Source of the DNA: Synechococcus sp. PCC 6312
GTDB taxonomy: Bacteria > Cyanobacteriota > Cyanobacteriia > Thermosynechococcales > Thermosynechococcaceae
Reading direction: 5' to 3'
Assembly: GCF_000316685.1 (NCBI RefSeq)
Contig: NC_019680.1
Coordinates: 1,489,501 to 1,553,500, forward strand
Length of the DNA stretch: 64,000 bases
In this document: positions 38,117-45,957 of the stretch, piece after piece
Position numbering within the stretch: the stretch's first letter is position 1
Layout of the letters: each line of letters starts with the position of its first letter
Position numbers and translations under genes: made by a program
Notes under the pieces: model-generated
Told to the model about the DNA's origin: nothing
What the model saw: only the letters and a program-made list of their open reading frames with translations
Databases searched by the model: none

Positions 38117-38812
38117 ATGGAACCGACTCCGGCCAATATTCAGCCCCGTATTCTCTTGATCAGTAGTAACTCGACTCTGGCCCAGTCCATGGGGCATGAC
38201 TTACAAGTAGCTGGCTATGATCCGGTGGTGGCCACATCAGGGGTGGAGTGTGGATTGGCCCTTGATCACTGGCAGCCCTCTTTAATTGTCATTGATACGA
38301 TTGTTGGCAAAACTAGCGGATTGGATCTCTGCCAGGATTTACGTCAACAGGGAGTTACTCTACCCTTGTTGATTATCACCCATCGGGATGGAGTGGAGGA
38401 ACGAGTTGCTTCTCTGGTTGCGGGTGCCGATGATTATATCCTCATGCCCTATAACCCCCAAAGCTTTCTCGTTTTGGTGGAGTTTTATCTACAACCAGCC
38501 CAAGAAAGTAATGAACTGTTGCGGTTTGATAATTTAACCCTCGACTTAGCCACACGCCGGGCCGAACGGAATGGGCGGATGATTGAGTTAACCATGAAGG
38601 AGTACGAACTGCTGAAATACCTCATGGAACATCCGCGACAGGTTCTCAGTCGGGAGCAGATATTAGAAAATGTCTGGGGCTACGACTTCATGGGCGAATC
38701 CAATGTGATTGAAGTATATGTCCGCTACTTACGGATCAAGATTGAAGACGAAAGTGATAAACGGCTCATTCATACAGTCCGAGGGGTGGGGTATGTTCTT
38801 CGGGAAGCGTAA
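38117..38812 (+). CDS. Atypical OmpR/PhoB-family response regulator (NblR-like)
   Basis: A 231-residue DNA-binding regulator. The winged-helix output domain is standard (LTMKEYELLKYLMEHPRQVL, YVRYLRIKIE, HTVRGVGYVLR). The receiver is not: the acidic pair that binds Mg2+ is replaced by Ser-Ser-Asn (ILLISSNST, 16-18) and the conserved lysine by Met110 (DYILMPYN), although Asp60 remains. Such a pocket cannot be phosphorylated normally. NblR, which controls phycobilisome breakdown, is a cyanobacterial OmpR-type regulator known to work without phosphorylation and is a candidate identity, not a proven one. Overlaps the next gene by 20 bp. Confidence 0.8.
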   Translation: MEPTPANIQPRILLISSNSTLAQSMGHDLQVAGYDPVVATSGVECGLALDHWQPSLIVIDTIVGKTSGLDLCQDLRQQGVTLPLLIITHRDGVEERVASLVAGADDYILMPYNPQSFLVLVEFYLQPAQESNELLRFDNLTLDLATRRAERNGRMIELTMKEYELLKYLMEHPRQVLSREQILENVWGYDFMGESNVIEVYVRYLRIKIEDESDKRLIHTVRGVGYVLREA

Positions 38813-39320
38813 CGGATGGATTGGGGGAGTCTGCCTATTGGCTCTTTTAGCCTTAACAATCTTCAGTCCCATATTGCTCCTCAACTCCCAGGCTACCCCC
38901 AATGTGTTAATGGTTAAGGCCCAAACATTACCAATTACCGCCCAGGCCGTGATTGGTAATGCTGTCATTAATCTGGAAGTCGCCCGCACCTTACCGGAAC
39001 AAAGCAAAGGCCTGATGTATCGCACAGAACTAGCCCCGGATCGGGGGATGCTATTTCCCTTTAGTCCACCCCAACCCGTCAGCTTTTGGATGAAAAACTG
39101 TTTGATCCCCCTGGATATGATTTTTTTACGCCAAGGCCAGGTCATTGGAATTACGGCCCATGTTCCCCCCTGCCACGAAAATCCTTGTCCTGTTTATCCA
39201 TCTCCAGGCCCCGTTGATGCGGTTTTGGAAATTGGGGCCGGACAAGCAGGGATATTGGGGGTGCAAGTCGGCGACAGAATTCAGATTAAAAAAGTGAGTT
39301 CATTAGTATCCCTGGCTTAA
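38793..39320 (+). CDS. DUF192 family protein, exported or membrane-anchored
   Basis: A 175-residue protein starting at ATG 38793, inside the 3' end of the regulator gene and preceded by GAGGGG. An N-terminal hydrophobic segment (residues ~10-30) is a signal or anchor. The DUF192 core has LPEQSKGLMYRTELAPDRGM, PVSFWMKNCLIPLDMIF, VLEIGAGQA and GVQVGDRIQI. Function of the family is not established. Confidence 0.85.
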   Translation: MFFGKRNGWIGGVCLLALLALTIFSPILLLNSQATPNVLMVKAQTLPITAQAVIGNAVINLEVARTLPEQSKGLMYRTELAPDRGMLFPFSPPQPVSFWMKNCLIPLDMIFLRQGQVIGITAHVPPCHENPCPVYPSPGPVDAVLEIGAGQAGILGVQVGDRIQIKKVSSLVSLA

Positions 39321-39329
39321 CCCAAATAT

Positions 39330-39923
39330 CTAGGGGCAGGAATTCCAGCGTTTTACTGCCCCGGCTAGACGCTGCCCAAACTGGTGAGCCGTAATTGTAT
39401 CCCCTGGATCGAGTGTTGCTGCTGTCCCACCAGGCCCCATTGGACTTTGAGCCATCACCCCTAGAAATGACCCCAAACGGTTCACGCCATCATCCTTGCC
39501 GAGGTAGTGACTTGGTAAATCCCCAGCTCCAACCCAAATCATGCTGTGTTGGGCCGCATTAATGGCCAGATATAGCAATGTTCCCTGTTTATCGCCACTG
39601 AGAGAACTCGAATGGGTAAACCCAGCCGCAATCTTATCTTTCCACTGTTGAGAAAACCAGGCCTCGCTAGATGCATCAATAAATGCCTTAAACTGGGCTG
39701 CGACACCCCCCATATAGGTTGGGCTGCCAAAAACGATACCTTGGGCTTGGTTCAGCTTGGCCATAATTTCTGGATCTTGCCAGCGACCATTGACAATCTG
39801 CTCACCCGTAATTCTCAGTAATTCAACTTGGACACCACTTTCTTGGACTCCGGCGGCAATGGCTTCTGCCAATCGGTGGGTATGTCCCCCTCCAGAGAAA
39901 TAAACAATAGCAATACTTGACAT
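39330..39923 (-). CDS. Flavodoxin-family NAD(P)H:quinone oxidoreductase (WrbA-like)
   Basis: A 197-residue flavodoxin-fold protein. IAIVYFSGGGHTHRLAEAIA is the FMN phosphate loop, GSPTYMGGVAAQFKAFID the second FMN loop and FTHSSSLSGDKQGTL the third. WrbA-type enzymes reduce quinones by two electrons. It is divergent from an HxlR-type regulator, the usual layout for a quinone- or electrophile-induced reductase. Convergent with the DUF192 gene. Confidence 0.85.
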   Translation of the reverse strand: MSSIAIVYFSGGGHTHRLAEAIAAGVQESGVQVELLRITGEQIVNGRWQDPEIMAKLNQAQGIVFGSPTYMGGVAAQFKAFIDASSEAWFSQQWKDKIAAGFTHSSSLSGDKQGTLLYLAINAAQHSMIWVGAGDLPSHYLGKDDGVNRLGSFLGVMAQSPMGPGGTAATLDPGDTITAHQFGQRLAGAVKRWNSCP

Positions 39924-39975
39924 GAAGACCTCGCTAGCAACGACTGCATAGAATCTGTCTGATTTTAAGAAAGCA

Positions 39976-40012
39976 TACTTACTAAAGTAAAGTAGGTACT
40001 ATAAAGTAACTA
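39976..40012. promoter_or_regulatory. Candidate HxlR operator region (TACT/AGTA repeats)
   Basis: The divergent spacer holds two adjacent inverted repeats, TTACT-AA-AGTAA (39979-39990) and AGTA-GG-TACT (39991-40000). A further AGTAAC lies at 40005-40010. TACT…AGTA half-sites are typical of DUF24/HxlR operators. The position fits control of both genes. Confidence 0.6.
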
Positions 40013-40041
40013 AGAATGTCATTAGTAACTAGGAGAGTTGA

Positions 40042-40398
40042 GTGGTGGAACAAGTAGCTTCTGAAGACAAGGTGTGTCCATTGAGTCGCTTAATGACTGT
40101 TCTGGCTGGCCCCTGGACACTGTATTTGATTTGGGTATTGTCTCAGCAGGGAGCAACTCGCTTTGGCGTTTTGAAGCAAGAGATTTCCGGAATTTCAACA
40201 AAGATGTTAACCGAACGATTGCGGATGCTGGAGCGAGAGGGGATCGTTCAACGACATTACCAGGCCACGATTCCACCTCAGGTGAGTTACGAGCTAACGG
40301 CTAAAGGAACAGAATTAATTGCTATTCTGGGAGATTTATATAGCTTGGCTGAGCGTTGGTATGGTCAATCTTCAGAGGCAGCCCGTTGCTTTGCTTAA
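40042..40398 (+). CDS. HxlR-family redox-type transcriptional regulator
   Basis: Winged-helix regulator of 118 residues (HxlR/DUF24). Cys12 in KVCPLSRLMTVLAGPW is the conserved N-terminal cysteine used by YodB, HypR and cyanobacterial QorR for sensing quinones, diamide or peroxide. ISTKMLTERLRMLEREGIV is the recognition region. The start is GTG 40042, which has AGGAG upstream. It is divergent from the flavodoxin-type reductase and probably represses it. Confidence 0.88.
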   Translation: MVEQVASEDKVCPLSRLMTVLAGPWTLYLIWVLSQQGATRFGVLKQEISGISTKMLTERLRMLEREGIVQRHYQATIPPQVSYELTAKGTELIAILGDLYSLAERWYGQSSEAARCFA

Positions 40399-40505
40399 TG
40401 TCCAAAAAAGAGTAATTACGTCCCAGTTATCAAATGGCTGGGGCAAGCGTCATGGGTACTCGGAAGCTACCAGGTACACACCTGAGTGATGCCGAAGTGA
40501 GTGAC

Positions 40506-41258
40506 TCAAGATATGGACTTAGTTGTAGCTGTGTTTTCCGAAAGCCGACCATCTTCCATATAAATCAAACGATCCGCAATATCTAAAATTCGGTTATCGT
40601 GAGTCACAATCAAAATCGTGCAGCCCTGTTCTTTGGCTAGGGTTTGCATGAGTTCTACCACATCCCGGCCTGATTTTTTATCTAAAGCAGCGGTGGGTTC
40701 ATCAGCTAAGACAATTTTTGGACGACTGGCTAAGGCCCTGGCAATGGCCACCCGTTGTTTTTGCCCACCGGATAAGTCATGGGGAAAATAATCCACCCGA
40801 TGCCCCAGGCCAACCGCTTCTAACATGGCAATCGCTTGCTGATCTAAATCCCCATCTAAATAGTGATCGTGTAACTCCAGGGACATCCGGACATTTTGTT
40901 TAGCGGTTAGAAACGACATGAGGTTGTGAGCCTGGAAAATATAGCCAATATTGTTGCGGAGTTGCGTCAGTTGTTGTTTACTGGCTCCGTTAATTTCCTG
41001 ATTGAGAATTTGCAAACTCCCGGCCTGGGCTGACCGTAAACCTCCCATGAGTGTTAGCAGCGTTGTTTTTCCAGAACCCGATGGCCCGGTCATGATAATA
41101 ATTTCCCCGGCCTGGATTTCTAAATTAATCTCAAATAGCACCTGTTTGCGGGTGTTACCTGTGCCAAAGAAATGATCTAAGTTACTAATTTTAATCACAG
41201 GATTAAGCAAATTAGAATCAACCCCAGGCCAGGCCTTAGAATCTAAAGTAGTCGTCAT
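40506..41258 (-). CDS. devA: DevA-family ABC exporter ATP-binding protein
   Basis: ATPase of 250 residues with Walker A GPSGSGKTT, signature LSGGQKQR and Walker B IVLADEPTAALD. The DevA/MacB-type sequence YIFQAHNLMSFLTAKQNV is typical. It pairs with DevC and DevB to form a tripartite exporter; in heterocystous strains DevBCA exports glycolipid with TolC, but the substrate here is unknown. It is the last gene of the minus-strand cluster, separated from devC by a 196-bp gap that carries an opposite ORF. Confidence 0.9.
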   Translation of the reverse strand: MTTTLDSKAWPGVDSNLLNPVIKISNLDHFFGTGNTRKQVLFEINLEIQAGEIIIMTGPSGSGKTTLLTLMGGLRSAQAGSLQILNQEINGASKQQLTQLRNNIGYIFQAHNLMSFLTAKQNVRMSLELHDHYLDGDLDQQAIAMLEAVGLGHRVDYFPHDLSGGQKQRVAIARALASRPKIVLADEPTAALDKKSGRDVVELMQTLAKEQGCTILIVTHDNRILDIADRLIYMEDGRLSENTATTKSIS

Positions 41259-41271
41259 TGGTTAATACTCC

Positions 41272-41535
41272 ATGAAACAACAATTATCGGTGGGGATTTG
41301 GCAAGAGGAGAATTGGTATATCGCTCAGTGTTTAGAAATTGATGTGGTCAGCCAAGGGGAGACAGAATCCGAAGCATTTGCCAACATCAAAGAAGCCATT
41401 GAACTGTTTTTAGAGACGCCAAAATCAGCAATCAAACCCTGTCCTGATCAGTTTTTAGAAAATATCAGCCGGATCTGCCGCTTGCAGTTTTCGCATCGCA
41501 ATTGCCCCGGAAATAAAGCACATGACCACGGTTAA
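41272..41535 (+). CDS. HicB-like antitoxin ORF, orphan, inside the dev cluster
   Basis: An 87-codon ORF on the plus strand filling the devC-devA gap. Residues 5-50 (WQEENWYIAQCLEIDVVSQG, ESEAFANIKEAIELFLE) match the HicB fold. The last 26 codons run antisense into the 3' end of devC and look unrelated, so the original C-terminus may be lost. No HicA toxin gene is adjacent. It starts 13 bp from the devA start codon, so it would share that spacer. It may be a relic or a solitary HicB. Confidence 0.6.
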   Translation: MKQQLSVGIWQEENWYIAQCLEIDVVSQGETESEAFANIKEAIELFLETPKSAIKPCPDQFLENISRICRLQFSHRNCPGNKAHDHG

Positions 41536-42618
41536 GACAAACACATTCACCGCCCGTTCAGTTTTCATGAAAATGGGTAGCATTGTGGCGGCATAGGTTA
41601 ATTGATACAGGCCAGTGGCTAACGCCAAGCTGGGAATAAATCCTAAAACTGCCAGAATTAACGCCTCCTGCATTAACACACCGAGTAAATAGTTATCGCC
41701 GTAGCCCATTGCTTTCAAGGTGGCATATTCGGGTAAGTGGTCGGAAACATCGGAATAGAGAATCTGATAGACAATCACAATCCCAACAATAAAGCCCATG
41801 ATTACCCCCAGGCCAAAGATGAAACCAATTCCGGTTCCTTCTGCCCAATAGGTGCGCTCAATCTTGGCAAATTCCTCAATGGTTAAAACATTAATATTGC
41901 TCGGTAAATGCTGGCGTAATTCTTTTTGAACTTCTAACAAATCTGCACCCGGCCGGAGATGAATTAAGCCGACTTCAATTTGTTCCGGGTTGCGATTGAA
42001 TAAATGTAAAAATGTCGAATCACTGGCAATCACATTTCCATCGGCGGCAAAGGAGGCTCCCATCGTAAACAGGCCCGCGACTTGAATCCGTTTAGTACCA
42101 ATTTCGGTTTCTAAGGGGTCTCCAGTCTGGTACAACGCAGCAATGTTGCCAAATTCCGGTCGCCCGGCCTGGTCATAGATTACCTGTCCCAAGGGCTTAA
42201 TCCGATCCAAGTTGGCATTAACATCCGGTAGTTTAAAGGGAGACTGAGCCGGATCAATACCCCAAACTAAAATGTTGCGACTGAGGCGGGTTTCAGGATT
42301 GCGCCATTGCCCCGTCGAAAAATAGAGCGGACTGACGGATTTTACGTCTTCAATGGCCAGGGCCTGGTAGAGATGTTCGCGGGCAAAACTTTGGACGGAA
42401 AAGAGGGTTTGCAGTTGCGGGTTAACCAGGACTAAATCGGCATTCAGGGCCATGTGGGGCTTCACGGCGGCATCCATTAAGGCTCCTTCAAACCCCATTT
42501 GGATGAAAATCAACATATCGGCAAAGGCAATCCCGGCAAGGGCTACGAAAAAACGACTTTTCTGCCGAGTTAGTTGCAACCAGGCCAAGGGCGTTTTCTT
42601 CCAAAATTTGCGTAACAT
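41455..42618 (-). CDS. devC: DevC-family ABC exporter permease
   Basis: Permease of 387 residues with the MacB/FtsX-like layout: one N-terminal helix (FFVALAGIAFADMLIFIQMG), a large periplasmic domain of ~220 residues, then three helices (~270-375). KTPLAWLQLTRQKSRFFVA is the usual DevC start. It forms the membrane channel with DevA. The end overlaps 81 bp with the antisense HicB-like ORF. Confidence 0.92.
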   Translation of the reverse strand: MLRKFWKKTPLAWLQLTRQKSRFFVALAGIAFADMLIFIQMGFEGALMDAAVKPHMALNADLVLVNPQLQTLFSVQSFAREHLYQALAIEDVKSVSPLYFSTGQWRNPETRLSRNILVWGIDPAQSPFKLPDVNANLDRIKPLGQVIYDQAGRPEFGNIAALYQTGDPLETEIGTKRIQVAGLFTMGASFAADGNVIASDSTFLHLFNRNPEQIEVGLIHLRPGADLLEVQKELRQHLPSNINVLTIEEFAKIERTYWAEGTGIGFIFGLGVIMGFIVGIVIVYQILYSDVSDHLPEYATLKAMGYGDNYLLGVLMQEALILAVLGFIPSLALATGLYQLTYAATMLPIFMKTERAVNVFVLTVVMCFISGAIAMRKLQAADPADIF

Positions 42619-42628
42619 CTTAAGGGCC

Positions 42629-43276
42629 TCACAGGGGTTGGGGATTGCGAATCATCGTCCAAAAGGGAATATCAGTCTGACCAAGAAATTCCTGGCGTTG
42701 GATGCGAAAACCGAGTTTTTCATAGAACTTGACTGCAGCCTGAGTTCCCGTTTCTAAATAGCACTTGCGCTCGGTTTGGTCGGCCTGGGTCAGAATCGGT
42801 TGCAGGAGTTGTTTGGCAATCCCTTGGCCTTGAAATTCTGGCACCACGCCCAAAATCATCAAATACCAATGGGGTTCAGGTAAATCTTGATGGCGATATT
42901 GATCAAGCTGCATCAAATGGTTCAGCCGCTGCCAGCCTTGCCAGCCCAATAAAAACGGCATTTTGTAATACCCGGCCTGTAAAAACCGCCACCAATGAAT
43001 TTCTTTTTCGCCGGGGGGAATCCAGGCCGCCACGCCTTTAATTGACTCTGGAGTGGTGTAGGTATAGCGATAGGGCAGGGCGTAGTTGACGGTGGTCGCA
43101 CAGAATTGACGAATTAAGGATTCTTTTTGGCGGGCATCGGCATCGGGGACTAGGTATTGCAAAAAGGGATAATCAGCAAAGGCCTGGGTCAGGGCATCAA
43201 TCGCGGCGGGGAGGTCTTGACGCTTCAGGTGGGCCGTAGTCTGGGCCTGGTTGAGATAGGGATAAACGATGGTCAT
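42629..43276 (-). CDS. GNAT-family N-acetyltransferase
   Basis: A 215-residue acetyltransferase. The acetyl-CoA motif is VVPEFQGQGIAKQLLQPIL (Q-x-x-G-x-A type), followed by CYLETGTQAAVKFYEKLGF. Family neighbours include PA4866/puromycin-acetyltransferase-like enzymes. It sits within the TetR-dev cluster, 10 bp upstream of devC, so it may modify the exported compound or give resistance to it (inference). Confidence 0.85.
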   Translation of the reverse strand: MTIVYPYLNQAQTTAHLKRQDLPAAIDALTQAFADYPFLQYLVPDADARQKESLIRQFCATTVNYALPYRYTYTTPESIKGVAAWIPPGEKEIHWWRFLQAGYYKMPFLLGWQGWQRLNHLMQLDQYRHQDLPEPHWYLMILGVVPEFQGQGIAKQLLQPILTQADQTERKCYLETGTQAAVKFYEKLGFRIQRQEFLGQTDIPFWTMIRNPQPL

Positions 43277-43301
43277 AGGTTAATTCCTTGAGTTAAATAA
43301 G

Positions 43302-43496
43302 TTATAAAAACCACCAGGGTAAATCCTCGATAAAGGCATAAATTTCCAGATAGTTGAGCAACCCCAGGCCATAGAGGAGCCGGGCTTTTTCCTGGTGGAT
43401 GGCGGTTGGGTCCTCAAGCCACAGGAGTTTACCGATGGCGGTGAAGAGCATGATCCAAGGGAAGAGATATTCCTTCAGGGCTTGATGCAGGGGCAT
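43302..43496 (-). CDS. 64-residue small membrane protein, unknown
   Basis: Short ORF rich in Leu, Trp and Tyr with hydrophobic segments around residues 8-26 and 41-55. It is not recognised. It lies in the gap between DUF2834 and GNAT genes, in the same direction, and begins about 20 bp after a TetR-type palindrome. Position and hydrophobicity support a real gene. Confidence 0.55.
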   Translation of the reverse strand: MPLHQALKEYLFPWIMLFTAIGKLLWLEDPTAIHQEKARLLYGLGLLNYLEIYAFIEDLPWWFL

Positions 43497-43514
43497 GATG
43501 TCATACCTGTTAAA

Positions 43515-43529
43515 TCGAATGTTCGTTAT
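43515..43529 (-). promoter_or_regulatory. TetR-type operator copy 2
   Basis: TCGAATGTTCGTTAT on the plus strand differs by one base from the site at 45733-45747. It precedes the 64-residue gene and probably starts a second transcript (small protein-GNAT-devC-devA). Confidence 0.6.
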
Positions 43530-43561
43530 GCTTCAGGTCAGGGCAAAATACGACTTTTCAC

Positions 43562-43897
43562 TCAATCAAGATGAGACTGACGGATTAACAAAAATAAAGG
43601 TAAACCCAGGGAAACGCCCACCGTGACGCTGGCAACTAAAGGCAACCAAAGGAAGGAGAGATTTAACCGTCTGCCTTCAACTAAGATCAACGCCCAGAGA
43701 GCGATGAGAGAGACTCCCACATCAAAGCCAAACATACTGGCGGCTGGGTTAGCAAAAACCTGTTGGAAAAATAGGACTACATCCAGGCCATAATCCTTAA
43801 TAAAGCGTACAAGTTGGGCAACTGGCAAAACAGTTCCGAGTAAACATAAGCAGAGATAGGCCAATTGAAGTTTAGTCCGGGGCCAAGAGATCATCAT
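43562..43897 (-). CDS. DUF2834 membrane protein
   Basis: A 111-residue protein with three predicted helices (about 10-30, 55-72, 80-104). The PxSxFxFDVxxSL-type segment ASMFGFDVGVSLIALWALI is the DUF2834 hallmark. Function unknown. It begins 4 bp after devB and is therefore probably translated with it. Confidence 0.75.
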   Translation of the reverse strand: MMISWPRTKLQLAYLCLCLLGTVLPVAQLVRFIKDYGLDVVLFFQQVFANPAASMFGFDVGVSLIALWALILVEGRRLNLSFLWLPLVASVTVGVSLGLPLFLLIRQSHLD

Positions 43898-43901
43898 TAC
43901 C

Positions 43902-45113
43902 TCACCTCGATTGAATTAGTTGGGAAACTGGCTCTGAAACTTGAATCGCGGTCTGGACTTGGAGATTACTGAAACGAGCGGCGATGGGACTAGATTCGGG
44001 AGAAAGTTGGATTTTGACTTCCACCACCCGCCGATCCAAATTTTCTCCAGGTTCGTTACTGAAAATGGCTTGCCGTTCCACCTGTTGCCCAATTTCAACC
44101 ACAGTTCCGGTGAGTTGATCCGCAAAGGCTTGTCCGGTAATTTCGGCAACTTGTCCAGGCCGGACGCGGGCAATATCGGTTTGATAGACTTCGGCCACAA
44201 CCATCATTTGTTGAGTCGTCCCCAAGCTCACAATCCCTTCATCTCCCAAGGATTCCCCCGGCTGGACATGAACTTTTAAGACGGTACCGTTGATCGGAGA
44301 GCGAATATAGGCCTGTTCCAATTGGGTTTGCAGTTGGCGTTGATTGGCAATGGCGCGTTCGACTTCGGCCTGGGCGACTTGAATATCCACCGGGCGAACT
44401 TCCGCAATCCGATCTAAGGTGGCGTTGGCTTCCCGTTGTTGGGCCGCTAGGGTATTCATGGAACGATTCAGGGCGGCCTGGGCTTCCTTGAGTTGGGCCT
44501 GGGCGGTTTCTAAATCCAAGCGTTTGGCATCCAATTGCGAGGTGGAAATGGCCCCCTCTTGATAGATGGCATTAAAGCGTTCATATTCTGATTGGGCGGT
44601 GCGGACTTGGGATTGCCAGCGGGCGATGGTCGCTTTTTGGGTGGCAATGGTTCCGTCTAGTTCGGCATTAACGCGGGTGATGGTGGCTTGCTGGGCCTGG
44701 ATTTCCCCGGATTTGGCTCCGGCTTTAACTTGGGCGAGGCGGGCCTGGGCCACTTGAACTTCCTGCTGGGCCTGGTTGAGCGCGGCCTGGAGGCGTTGGG
44801 CAGAATCAAGCACTGCAATCACTTGTCCAGTTTTGACCCGATCGCCCCGTTTCACCCGTAATTCCGCCACGCGATCGCCATCCAAAGCCAAGGGAGCAGC
44901 AACTTGGATCACTTCTGAGAGGGGTTCTAAACGGCCAAGGGCGGTAACTTGGGCGGGTGGGCTGGGAGTCGCCGTCATTTCGCTGGTGCCATTGGCCTGG
45001 GAAAATTGAGCAACTTGGCTCGCACCATAGGCAATAATCCCGCCCGTGACAACTAACAGGCTGCCAACTAAAGCAGGAACTTTCCAACCCTTAGGCTTCA
45101 ATTTAATCAACAT
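43902..45113 (-). CDS. devB: DevB-family periplasmic membrane-fusion protein
   Basis: HlyD-type adaptor of 403 residues: one N-terminal membrane anchor (~10-30), a lipoyl/barrel-sandwich half (VKTGQVIAVLDSAQRLQAAL), a long alpha-hairpin coiled coil rich in AQ repeats (~110-265) that should contact TolC, the second lipoyl half (AYIRSPINGTVLKV) and a beta-barrel. ATG 45113 is chosen; GTG 45116 is the alternative. It overlaps the 3' end of tetR by 11 bp. Confidence 0.92.
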   Translation of the reverse strand: MLIKLKPKGWKVPALVGSLLVVTGGIIAYGASQVAQFSQANGTSEMTATPSPPAQVTALGRLEPLSEVIQVAAPLALDGDRVAELRVKRGDRVKTGQVIAVLDSAQRLQAALNQAQQEVQVAQARLAQVKAGAKSGEIQAQQATITRVNAELDGTIATQKATIARWQSQVRTAQSEYERFNAIYQEGAISTSQLDAKRLDLETAQAQLKEAQAALNRSMNTLAAQQREANATLDRIAEVRPVDIQVAQAEVERAIANQRQLQTQLEQAYIRSPINGTVLKVHVQPGESLGDEGIVSLGTTQQMMVVAEVYQTDIARVRPGQVAEITGQAFADQLTGTVVEIGQQVERQAIFSNEPGENLDRRVVEVKIQLSPESSPIAARFSNLQVQTAIQVSEPVSQLIQSR

Positions 45114-45699
45114 CACCTGGACTCCTGACCTGCTGCTGGTCGAGATAGGTTGTAATCACTTGGCGCATCAAGGCTAATTGTTCAGTCATCGACACGGCTT
45201 CTCCCTCAAACATTCGGTGCATTAACAGGCCATCCACAAAGCACATCAGTAAGCGAATCAGTCGCCGATCCTCTAGTTTGAGCACATCCACCAAGGCCTG
45301 TTCCACATGGTCTGAAACCTTCTTTAAGGCCGCATTTTGTTGGACTTTATCGGCCCCCTGCTGTTGATAAAACTCAATCGAGATCAGGGTTTGTTGCCGA
45401 CAGCGAGTTTCATTGCGCTCCAGAAATCGAAAAGCAGCCTCAAGACGTTCGCCAAAGGTGGGGAGTTTTTCCAGTTCCGCGGCAAAGCTGTAAATATCCT
45501 GCTCCACCATGTCCGCCACCAGTTGCTCGAATAAATCCTCCTTGCTAGAAAAATAGTGATAGAGCGTACCCGTGGACACCCCCAAGGCCTGGGCAATTTG
45601 GCGCATGGTTAAGGCGGCGTACCCCTGCTCGGCAAATAAGTCAAAGCACTGATTCAACAACTCACGGCGGTATTGGTCATGGTCAACAATCTTGGGCAT
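45103..45699 (-). CDS. TetR-family transcriptional regulator of the dev cluster
   Basis: A 198-residue TetR protein. The N-terminal HTH is clear (FAEQGYAALTMRQIAQALGV, STGTLYHYFSSKEDLFEQLV); the rest is a helical ligand domain. It is the first gene of the cluster and overlaps devB, so it probably autoregulates the whole exporter. A palindrome CGAACGTTCG lies 35 bp upstream of its ATG, with a near-identical copy inside the cluster. Confidence 0.9.
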   Translation of the reverse strand: MPKIVDHDQYRRELLNQCFDLFAEQGYAALTMRQIAQALGVSTGTLYHYFSSKEDLFEQLVADMVEQDIYSFAAELEKLPTFGERLEAAFRFLERNETRCRQQTLISIEFYQQQGADKVQQNAALKKVSDHVEQALVDVLKLEDRRLIRLLMCFVDGLLMHRMFEGEAVSMTEQLALMRQVITTYLDQQQVRSPGDVD

Positions 45700-45732
45700 T
45701 GGGACAATTCTAGGAACAGATTTTTTGTTATC

Positions 45733-45747
45733 TCGAACGTTCGTTAT
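45733..45747 (-). promoter_or_regulatory. TetR-type operator copy 1
   Basis: TCGAACGTTCGTTAT contains the perfect 10-bp palindrome CGAACGTTCG and lies just upstream of the TetR gene. GTTAT flanks (GTTATCT on the left, GTTATCT on the right) extend it. It matches the second site at 43515 in 14 of 15 positions. Confidence 0.65.
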
Positions 45748-45957
45748 CTAAAAAAGTTTTAGCACAGGTGTTTAAGTTCTGTAAAGGCCTGGCGATGATT
45801 TATGCAATGTCCGGCTCAAGCCTAGGCCAGGTTAATGATTTATCGTGTTTCTTGCTTCTGAATTAGGTTTTTCCAGGCCAGCTAATCGGTCGAGCAACCC
45901 AGTAGAATTGCTATATAGAAATTGAAATAACCTCGATCACAGGCCTGTCTAGCCTCA

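Noticed and set aside
44873..44880. HIP1 octamer GCGATCGC
   Set aside because: A single copy in 64 kb is not an iterated element here; it is mentioned only in contrast to CCAGGCC.
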